NCBI GenBank assembly: GCA_964422685.1
Contig: CAYRCG010000054.1
Location: 1-12,748 of the forward strand
Reading direction: 5' to 3'
Source of the DNA: Syntrophomonas sp964422685
Lineage (GTDB): Bacteria > Bacillota > Syntrophomonadia > Syntrophomonadales > Syntrophomonadaceae
DNA length: 12,748 nt
Every line of letters begins with the position of its first letter. Within the stretch, counting starts at the first letter, position 1. The notes beneath the pieces are model-generated. The model searched no databases and was not told where the DNA came from. It was given only the letters and a program-made list of their open reading frames with translations. The translations under genes and the position numbers were made by a program. Shown one piece after another: positions 7,673-12,748 of this stretch.

Positions 7673-7699
7673 ATGCGACAATTTAATTGACACATACCG
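7673..7699 (-). repeat. Right terminal inverted repeat of the insertion sequence
   Basis: Read on the minus strand it starts CGGTATGTGT and contains ATTGTCG, matching the left repeat in two 7-bp blocks. It supplies the five foreign codons (TVCVN) and the TAA that end the 5' cheA fragment. Confidence 0.8.
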
Positions 7700-8819
7700 T
7701 ATCTAAAGGCACCATCCTTATGGACATTACTATATCCTGAACCTCACTAGTGATTTTCCGCAATTGCCGGGCCGCTTTTCTGAAATTATCTAATTCCAGG
7801 TTCAGTAGATCCGGATTTTGTGTAACCATTGCTTCCGCAGTTACCATCTCTCCCACCAGATCCATGAGCATATCCAATTTATTGACGCTAACGCTGATAA
7901 TACTTTGGCGATTAGATTTATGCAGGGTCTGGTCAAAAACTCCATTATCAACTTTTAGCTTTTCCTCATCCAGTACAGGAATTCTAACGGCGTTTATATC
8001 CAAAACTTCCCGGCCCTGTCCAAATTCCTTCAGATCTTTCTCATTATGTAGTTGAACTAGCTCCAGATCCCTGACAAAAGCGGTGTTGTTAAAAAACTTT
8101 TGTATTTCATGATGCTCCCGATCACTTTTAAAGGATATTTCAAAGCCGGATTCCCTGATCATAAGCGCAGTATCGTCATTTTCTATTATGTCTGCGGGAG
8201 TATAGTAAATATCTTGTGCAATTTCCTTAATATGATGAACAATGGCGTATGCCCTCACATTCTCCATTTCGCAGCCATCCTGAAAGTAAACAACCGCTTT
8301 AAAAAAATTGCTTCTAAGAGAGACGGCCTTAATGTCCTTACTTAGATAGTATTGCTGCTTGGGCTTCCCCCGGCTATTTTCGCGGCTTAGCAAGATATCC
8401 GGCGCAAATGTTTTTTCTAAACCTTCAAGGACCCTTTGGATGTTATCCAGCATAAGAGCGTTATCACCGTCAGGGCTATCCCCATTTTTAATCTTCTCCA
8501 ACTCAACTTTTATGAAATCCACAGCATCCAAGACTAAATCTGACAATACTGAACAATCCGCTTCCGGAGGATTCTGCTCCCGAATAAAGAAAAATAAATC
8601 TTCTATTTTATGTGCCAGGACTGCTATATTGTTAAACAGCATCATTGCGGATGAACTTTTGATGTTATGCATTATTCGGAAGATTTCATTTATGGTATTG
8701 TCATCGATAAATTCAGACTTCTCGCTGGAAATCATTGATTGTTCCAGCTCTGTCAGATACTGATTTGTTTCAAAACAGAATATCTCCAGCATCGGCTCAA
8801 TTTTAGTATGTCCCGGCAA
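7683..8819 (-). pseudogene. cheA: cheA 5' part (P1 Hpt, P2, P3 domains), truncated by the insertion sequence
   Basis: This is the proximal part of the chemotaxis histidine kinase gene. Numbered from the TTG at 8819, the P1 Hpt domain spans about 5-115 with phosphoacceptor His51 in RIMHNIKSSS and the supporting HKIED at 70-74. A region at about 165-255 fits the variable P2 response-regulator-binding domain. P3, the dimerisation hairpin, runs from about 306 to the break after Asp373 in IRMVPLD. Five residues encoded by the element (TVCVN) and a TAA follow. TTG is preferred over GTG at 8828 because AAAGGAGG directly abuts that GTG, but lies 9 nt before the TTG. Joined to the 3' part at 4887-5837, the ancestral protein would be about 688 aa, a normal CheA length. 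As it stands this piece cannot bind ATP. Confidence 0.9.
7700..7703. repeat. Target-site duplication, right copy (TATC)
   Basis: Second copy of the TATC found at 5834-5837, directly abutting the right end of the element. In the gene's sense it is GATA, spanning the Asp codon and the first base of the interrupted Ile codon. Confidence 0.8.
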
Positions 8820-8840
8820 AGCGGCCACCCTCCTTTCGCG

Positions 8841-9200
8841 TTACATCGAAGAAATCCTGGCAAAAGTCTCAACAATATAATCTTCTTTGAAGGGTTTTAC
8901 AATAAACATCTCCGCCCCGGATAAAACCGCTTCCCTTACCATAGATTCCTGTCCCATAGCTGAAATCATGATTATCTTGGCTCTTTGGTCATACTCCTTT
9001 ATCTCTTTCAGTGCTGAAATACCATCCTTTATAGGCATAGTAATATCCATAGTAACCACATCCGGAAGCAAGCGCTTATACTGGCTTACCGCTTTTTCTC
9101 CGTTCTCCGCTTCGCCAACGATTTCATATCCGTTTTTCTGCAAAATGGTTTTTAAAGATACTCTCATAAAGGTCGAATCGTCAACTATCAATACTCTCAT
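8841..9200 (-). CDS. cheY: CheY-type single-domain response regulator
   Basis: A 119-aa stand-alone receiver that would take phosphate from CheA His51 and carry the output. All receiver residues are present: Asp7/Asp8 in IVDDS, phosphoacceptor Asp52 in TMDITMP, Ser80 in MISAMGQ (Thr/Ser switch position) and Lys102 in VKPFKED. AMGQ and the GAEMFIVKPF ending resemble Gram-positive CheY proteins that bind FliM, but without flagellar genes nearby the target is open. The ATG lies inside the end of tetR (20-bp overlap) with GGAGAG upstream, so translation is likely coupled. The stop is 12 bp from the GTG of the cheA frame. With CheA split, CheY would receive no phosphate from this system unless another kinase serves it. 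Confidence 0.93.
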   Translation of the reverse strand: MRVLIVDDSTFMRVSLKTILQKNGYEIVGEAENGEKAVSQYKRLLPDVVTMDITMPIKDGISALKEIKEYDQRAKIIMISAMGQESMVREAVLSGAEMFIVKPFKEDYIVETFARISSM

Positions 9201-9801
9201 AGTTTAGCTCTCCATCTGTTTCCTTTTTTCTTTCAAACTCGTCTAACACCATGTTTAAAGTCTTTAAAGTGTGTTCTTTCAAAGAGAAATTCCTGCCGCT
9301 AAAGCTCCATCTTAGGCATATGGTTCTAAATAGGCCGATAATTACATCACTTAAACTTTCGCAAGAAATGTCAGCTCTAATAATCCCTCCTTCTTGAGCC
9401 TGTTCAATCATGTTCCGCACAGCCTCGAAACGATGATGAAATATTTCTTGTGCTTTGCAAGTTAAGGCAGAGTTTTTGGATAATTCATTATATGACTCGG
9501 TTATTGCCGTAAGCGCGGGATAATTTTCAAAATATTCCGCATAAGCTCCAATAAAATAACTAATAGCCTTCCGGGCGGGCATTTTCCTCAGTTCGATGGT
9601 TTGGATGATGTCGTCATCAAACATAGCAAAAGAATCTAGAACAGCCAGTATTATATCGTTTTTGCTCCGGTAGTGCTTAAATATTGTCCCTTCGGAAATG
9701 CCCACCCTTCTAGCTATTTCCCTGGTGGATAAACCTTGAAGGCCTTTTTCATCGATTATTTCAATTGCTTTTAAAACAATGTCATCCCGGCGATGCAGCA
9801 T
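9181..9801 (-). CDS. TetR/AcrR-family transcriptional regulator at the head of the che operon
   Basis: A 206-aa one-component regulator. The N-terminal helix-turn-helix at about residues 21-50 (LSTREIARRVGISEGTIFKH, then YRSKNDI) is a textbook TetR DNA-binding domain. The rest is a helical ligand-binding and dimerisation domain with no recognisable ligand signature. Its ATG has a GGGGG stretch 9 nt upstream. The 18-bp palindrome at 9818-9835, in its own leader just downstream of a candidate promoter, is a likely operator, so I infer autorepression that also controls cheY, cheA and the downstream genes. The 20-bp overlap with cheY ties it to the chemosensory unit. The co-oriented MFS exporter about 1.5 kb upstream is another possible target, but no copy of the palindrome was seen before that gene. 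Confidence 0.93.
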   Translation of the reverse strand: MLHRRDDIVLKAIEIIDEKGLQGLSTREIARRVGISEGTIFKHYRSKNDIILAVLDSFAMFDDDIIQTIELRKMPARKAISYFIGAYAEYFENYPALTAITESYNELSKNSALTCKAQEIFHHRFEAVRNMIEQAQEGGIIRADISCESLSDVIIGLFRTICLRWSFSGRNFSLKEHTLKTLNMVLDEFERKKETDGELNYESIDS

Positions 9802-9817
9802 CGCTTTCTACCCCCAT

Positions 9818-9835
9818 AGTGAGCAATCGCTCACT
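9818..9835. promoter_or_regulatory. Palindromic candidate operator of the TetR regulator
   Basis: AGTGAGCAATCGCTCACT has perfect 7-bp arms (AGTGAGC / GCTCACT) around 4 bp, and 16 of 18 positions are symmetric. Its size and symmetry are typical of TetR-family operators. It lies 17-34 bp upstream of the tetR ATG and about 20-35 bp after the predicted transcription start, where a bound repressor would block elongation or clearance. Confidence 0.7.
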
Positions 9836-9860
9836 TGCCTCGATATTAATCGAAACTGGA

Positions 9861-9889
9861 AGAATAATATATCTCCAAAGGTCTATCAA
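9861..9889 (-). promoter_or_regulatory. Candidate sigma-A promoter of tetR and the che operon
   Basis: On the minus strand TTGATA (9889-9884) and TATTCT (9866-9861) are separated by 17 bp. The predicted start near 9853 gives a leader of about 50 nt that contains the palindrome. The hexamers match the consensus at 4-5 of 6 positions each. This is the only good candidate found upstream of the operon. Confidence 0.45.
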
Positions 9890-10219
9890 TCTATCTACTT
9901 TTGTTGATTTTAAAGCATGGCAAGCAAAGGGAAAGCAGCCGGCATGTCAGCAAATAAGAAAGGCATCACATTCTATCTTTTTTAAGCGGGAAGATAAGAG
10001 CCGGGAGTTAATACCCGGGAATATAGGTGTAATTTGCGGAACCTTCGATTTTAACAGATAAACCCCGGGGCGCCCGGGAATTATTCGACTAATGCAATTT
10101 CAAAAACGCTTAAATCCGGGACTTCCAACTTCCCTGCAAGCGGCCCCGGGGTTAAATAAGGACAAGGATGAATTTTTGTCCGGCAGGAATCCCTGTTTCT
10201 TCGGCGCAATCGCCCGAAC
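9890..10219. other. Gene-poor spacer between the spoVK-like gene and the tetR promoter
   Basis: No convincing gene is seen in this stretch of about 330 bp. It holds several GC-rich inverted repeats built on CCCGGG (10001-10018, 10064-10078, 10145-10150) in otherwise AT-rich sequence. A weaker stem (TATCTT 9974-9979 / AAGATA 9991-9996) and the GGACAA/TTGTCC pair at 10160-10181 are also present. A minus-strand open frame at 10081-10263 starts inside the spoVK-like gene and ends in KLEVPDLSVFEIALVE. It has no start signal of its own and no recognised family; it could be a chance frame or a decayed remnant. Confidence 0.5.
10053..10078 (-). terminator. Candidate intrinsic terminator downstream of the spoVK-like gene
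   Basis: In the minus sense CCCGGG-CGC-CCCGGG (10078-10064) forms a 6-bp all-GC stem with a 3-nt loop, followed by GTTTATCTGTT. The U-tract is interrupted, so termination efficiency is uncertain. It would separate the spoVK-like transcript from the tetR promoter. The stem could also form on the plus strand, where no U-run follows. Confidence 0.35.
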
Positions 10220-11110
10220 TTAAGACTGAATACTGCGGGGATCGGGCATATCTCCCTCTTCAATTGTTATTAAATCACGGCGGGTCAGCGCGTCTCTATC
10301 CACTATGCGCAATGCCTGCAATCTTATGGATTTTTCCGCCAGATTTCTTACATAGCGGGCATTGCCGCTATGTGAATGGCGGCTTTTTACAAATTCATTT
10401 AGCTGCTGCTTAAGCTTCCAGCGGCATCTGCTGCTTAATTCATACTCCCGTTCTTGGTATATCTGCAGAGCGATTTGGAACAATTCCTCGGCATTGTAGT
10501 CGCTAAAATCAATATGAATGGGAAAACGGGATCTAAGCCCCGGGTTGGACTTTATAAAAAACTCGATCTCCTGAGAATATCCCGCCAGTATTACCACCAG
10601 GTTATCCCGATAGTCCTCCATGGCTTTTACCAAAGTACTTATCGCCTCTTTCCCAAAGTCCCTTTCCCCGCCTTGGGACAGAGAATATGCTTCGTCAATG
10701 AAAACTATGCCACCCATGCCTCTTTTAAGTATCTCCCTGGTTTTTTGGGCGGTGTGTCCGATATATTCCCCGACCAGATCGGCCCTTTCCACTTCCAATA
10801 GGTGCCCCTTGCTCAATATTCCGATCTCGTTGAATATCCTCCCGAGTATCCTTGCTACCGTTGTTTTGCCTGTACCCGGATTGCCCTTAAAAACCATATG
10901 CAGGGCGGTAGGATCCGATTTAAGCCGCTGCTCGGAGCGCCGATTTTGGATTAGGGTAAAAGCAGCCACTTCAGCCAGGGTTCTTTTCACCTCGCGCAAG
11001 CCAATAAGCCTTTCCAGTTCCAGAAAGGAGTCTTTACGAGGAAAATAATCGGGCACCGGACAGGAAATTATCTGTTCCTGTCCCGGTTTTTTTATATCTG
11101 CAAAACGCAT
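10220..11110 (-). CDS. spoVK: SpoVK-like AAA+ ATPase (CbxX/CfxQ family)
   Basis: A 296-aa AAA+ ATPase of the CbbX/SpoVK group. Visible motifs, numbered from the ATG at 11110, are Walker A GNPGTGKTT (76-84), pore-loop EYIGHT (115-120), Walker B IVFIDE (135-140), LAGYS at 175-179 and arginine-finger segment SNPGLRSRF (188-196). The sensor-2 segment GNARYVRNL is at 249-257. HMVFKGNPGTGKTTVARILG and SKGHLLEVERADLVGEYIGH are characteristic of SpoVK proteins of endospore formers, needed late in sporulation; the molecular substrate is unsettled. I prefer the ATG at 11110 over the GTG at 11122 because GGAG lies 6 nt upstream of the ATG and overlaps the GTG. No rubisco or phage genes are near, which argues against CbbX. 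It appears to be a separate transcription unit. Confidence 0.85.
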   Translation of the reverse strand: MRFADIKKPGQEQIISCPVPDYFPRKDSFLELERLIGLREVKRTLAEVAAFTLIQNRRSEQRLKSDPTALHMVFKGNPGTGKTTVARILGRIFNEIGILSKGHLLEVERADLVGEYIGHTAQKTREILKRGMGGIVFIDEAYSLSQGGERDFGKEAISTLVKAMEDYRDNLVVILAGYSQEIEFFIKSNPGLRSRFPIHIDFSDYNAEELFQIALQIYQEREYELSSRCRWKLKQQLNEFVKSRHSHSGNARYVRNLAEKSIRLQALRIVDRDALTRRDLITIEEGDMPDPRSIQS

Positions 11111-11165
11111 CGATATCTCCACTTATTTCACCACTTTCCCCAAAAGCTACTTCGGCATTTATTTT

Positions 11166-11171
11166 ATTATA
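11166..11171 (-). promoter_or_regulatory. Candidate -10 element upstream of the spoVK-like gene
   Basis: On the minus strand TCATATAATA contains a perfect TATAAT about 56 bp before the ATG, but no good sigma-A -35 is found 16-18 bp upstream. The broader CATATAAT resembles the mother-cell SigE -10 (CATACAAT-like) at 7 of 8 positions, which would suit a sporulation gene. The -35 is not convincing for either factor. Confidence 0.3.
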
Positions 11172-11272
11172 TGAGAAACGGCCAAAAGTGGTGCCGGGAT
11201 TGATTGTTTCAGCCACTTAGCATTCACCCGAGGCTGACACCAGACTCGCCGTATACTTTCTTTTGCCATTTC

Positions 11273-12676
11273 CTAGTCCTGCTCGTTAAGGTTTGCTTGG
11301 TGCATTTTACCTCTTTTTAAAGAAGCCATAATACCGAAAATGCAAATTGCGGTGAACACGATGAATGAGGTCTTGGTGCAGTTCAAAAATATTGCGTGAT
11401 TAGCTGAGTCCAGTGGTACCCGGCCGATGAAAAGGGTGATCAGTAGGGTGGCTATGGACATGCTGATGGCCTGGCCGACCAATCTCATCGTGCCCAGGGT
11501 GGAGGAAGCTATACCGTAGAGCCGCAGCGGTACTGAACCCATTATGGCATTATTATTCGGGGCTCCGAAAAGAGCAAAGCCCACCCCGGCTAAAAGGAGA
11601 TTAATAACCAGCAGGATCGGAGCTGTGGTTGCAGTTAAAAAGGTGAAAAAGAACAGGCTCAGAGTAGAACAGGCCATACCCAGGGAAGCTACTAATCTAG
11701 GTTCCATACGATCGGATAAAGTGCCTGCCAGGGGTGATAAGACGGACATAATCAAGGGTTGAGCCAATAAGATTAATCCGGCAGCCTGTGAATCATATCC
11801 TCGCACCACCTGAAGATAGAGGGACAATAGAAAGCCTACCGCAAAGGTGGCGCTATAGTTTATCATAGCCGCCAGATTGGAAAAAGCAAAACCGGTGTTT
11901 TCTTTAAACAAACGCAGCTGTAGGATGGGGTGTTCGATTTTAAGTTCCCAAAACGCAAAACCTGTTAGCAAGGCTATCCCTAACAAAACCAAATAAGGCG
12001 ACCATTGGCTATCGGAGATAGAGGATAGCCCGTATAGAAAGGCAAGTAAACCTGCCATGTAAAGCATACTTCCCGCCAGGTCAAAGCTTTCATCCCGTTT
12101 TTCGGCCGGCTCTCCCCGCAGCCATAATCGGATAGCAATTACAGCCCCCAGGCCCAGCACTGTAGTAAAGTAGAATACGCTGCGCCAACCCAGGTAATGA
12201 TTCATCATGCCGCCCAGCACCGGCCCAACGCTAAGGCCCAGGTAGGTAACCGCCACACTGTAGCCTAAGGCCCGCCCCCTTTTATGGGCCGGGTAAGCAG
12301 AACTTAGGATGGCCATGCCGGTGCTGAATATCATAGCCGAGCTAAGTCCTTGCGACAGGCGAAAAAAGATAACCATTGGCATGGAATGGGCTAAAGTGGT
12401 AGCAAGGGTAAACAAGGTGTAAAGAATAGTACCCATCCGATAGAAGCGCTTGCGCCCATATATATCGGCAAGGCGGCCGAAAGGCAATAAAAAAACCGCG
12501 GATGCCAGGATATAGCCGGTAATCGCCCAGCTGGCCAGGACAGCGCTGCTGCCGAATTCCCCGCCCATGGCCGGTAGTGCCAAATTAATAGAACTGGCCA
12601 TAAAAGTAGTCATAAAAGATGTGGTCATGACTGTGTATAAGGTGGTCTTTTGAGTATGGCTATCGTCAGTAATCAT
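11273..12676 (-). CDS. MFS multidrug exporter, DHA2 (14-TM) type
   Basis: A 467-aa inner-membrane proton/drug antiporter-like protein of the EmrB/QacA branch. Hydrophobic segments run from about residue 14 to 452 and are compatible with 14 helices. Motif A between TM2 and TM3 is present as GRLADIYGRKRFYRMG (67-82), and the antiporter motif C as GLSVGPVLGG (147-156). MTTFMASSINLALPAMG in TM1 resembles the DHA2 motif D1. The ATG has only a weak ribosome binding site (GATGGTG). The substrate cannot be predicted. The co-oriented spoVK-like gene starts about 160 bp downstream and has its own candidate -10, so co-transcription is uncertain. A TetR regulator lies 1.5 kb away, but a functional link is only a possibility. 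Confidence 0.92.
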   Translation of the reverse strand: MITDDSHTQKTTLYTVMTTSFMTTFMASSINLALPAMGGEFGSSAVLASWAITGYILASAVFLLPFGRLADIYGRKRFYRMGTILYTLFTLATTLAHSMPMVIFFRLSQGLSSAMIFSTGMAILSSAYPAHKRGRALGYSVAVTYLGLSVGPVLGGMMNHYLGWRSVFYFTTVLGLGAVIAIRLWLRGEPAEKRDESFDLAGSMLYMAGLLAFLYGLSSISDSQWSPYLVLLGIALLTGFAFWELKIEHPILQLRLFKENTGFAFSNLAAMINYSATFAVGFLLSLYLQVVRGYDSQAAGLILLAQPLIMSVLSPLAGTLSDRMEPRLVASLGMACSTLSLFFFTFLTATTAPILLVINLLLAGVGFALFGAPNNNAIMGSVPLRLYGIASSTLGTMRLVGQAISMSIATLLITLFIGRVPLDSANHAIFLNCTKTSFIVFTAICIFGIMASLKRGKMHQANLNEQD

Positions 12677-12709
12677 TATGCACCATCTTTACCAATAAAA
12701 TATTAATAA

Positions 12710-12732
12710 GATAATAAGTTATTATTATTATC
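12710..12732. promoter_or_regulatory. AT-rich inverted repeat upstream of the MFS gene
   Basis: GATAATAA and TTATTATC form perfect 8-bp arms around a 7-nt spacer, 34 bp upstream of the exporter's ATG, in a position suitable for a promoter-overlapping operator. The region is simple AT-rich sequence with TTA repeats, so chance symmetry is likely. It does not resemble the tetR palindrome. Confidence 0.25.
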
Positions 12733-12748
12733 CTGCAGGCCGTGAAGG

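Larger units (their letters stand above)
5838..7699 (+). mobile_element. Complete IS3-family insertion sequence of about 1862 bp inside cheA
   Basis: The element carries overlapping orfA and orfB with a DDE transposase, imperfect terminal inverted repeats (18 of the outer 27 positions match, including blocks TATGTGT and ATTGTCG) and 4-bp TATC duplications outside. It is oriented opposite to the che operon. Ends were fixed by the duplication and by the gapless CheA reading restored after excision. If the ends are defined by the TG...CA rule common in this family, the element would be 5843-7694, but that would leave four extra residues in CheA. Both reading frames are open, the frameshift signal is intact and a plausible promoter is present, so the copy looks potentially active. 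The subgroup and exact IS name cannot be assigned without a database search. Confidence 0.92.

Noticed and set aside
5843..7694. Alternative element ends at TGTGT/ACACA with a 2-bp TA duplication
   Set aside because: Excision on this model also stays in frame but leaves four additional residues in CheA between MVPLD and ITLQKMHR, where CheA proteins align without a gap.
7515..7706. 63-codon plus-strand open frame at the right end of the insertion sequence
   Set aside because: No Shine-Dalgarno, no recognisable motif, and it crosses the element boundary into cheA on the wrong strand.
9765..10061. 98-codon plus-strand open frame across the tetR start and promoter
   Set aside because: It starts inside tetR antisense, runs through the operator and promoter, and has no ribosome binding site or recognisable domain.
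10053..10150. CRISPR-like or regularly spaced repeat array
   Set aside because: The CCCGGG motifs are short, irregularly spaced and not embedded in a longer repeated unit.
11034..11216. 60-codon minus-strand frame upstream of the spoVK-like gene
   Set aside because: It overlaps the spoVK-like start in another frame and covers the likely promoter region; no ribosome binding site or similarity is recognisable.

Overview
The window looks like a mid-GC, endospore-forming Firmicute, probably a clostridial lineage. The reasons are a SpoVK-type AAA+ ATPase, a CheD, strong Shine-Dalgarno sequences with GTG and TTG starts, and chemotaxis proteins of Gram-positive type. No genus can be named from sequence alone. 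Except for an insertion sequence, every gene lies on the minus strand, so transcription runs from high to low coordinates.

Layout in transcription order: a 14-TM DHA2-type MFS exporter (12676-11273); a SpoVK-like AAA+ ATPase (11110-10220); a gene-poor stretch of about 420 bp with GC-rich inverted repeats, ending in the promoter and palindromic operator of a TetR regulator; then one chemosensory operon, tetR-cheY-cheA-cheW-mcp-cheR-cheB-cheD (9801-160). An open frame starts 11 bp after cheD and runs off the window edge. tetR overlaps cheY by 20 bp, so the regulator is part of the chemosensory transcript. No flagellar gene and no CheC/CheX/CheV phosphatase or adaptor is in view.

The main feature is a complete IS3-family insertion sequence of about 1.86 kb (5838-7699) inside cheA, transcribed against the operon. 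It is flanked by a 4-bp TATC duplication. Removing the element and one TATC copy restores one open CheA frame of about 688 aa that reads MVPLDITLQKMHR across the joint, colinear with normal CheA at the P3/P4 boundary. The cell as sequenced therefore has CheA split into P1-P2-P3 and P4-P5 pieces. CheW, MCP, CheR, CheB and CheD are all intact with their key residues, so the insertion is probably recent, polymorphic or tolerated. The element carries a well-formed -1 frameshift signal (A8 run plus an 11-bp stem 6 nt downstream) that would fuse OrfA and OrfB into a transposase of about 531 aa.

Working model: an uninterrupted operon would encode one receptor array (MCP-CheW-CheA), its adaptation enzymes (CheR, CheB, CheD) and its output regulator CheY. 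It would be controlled by a co-transcribed TetR repressor that likely binds its own leader at 9818-9835. The output (motility or something else) cannot be read from this window.
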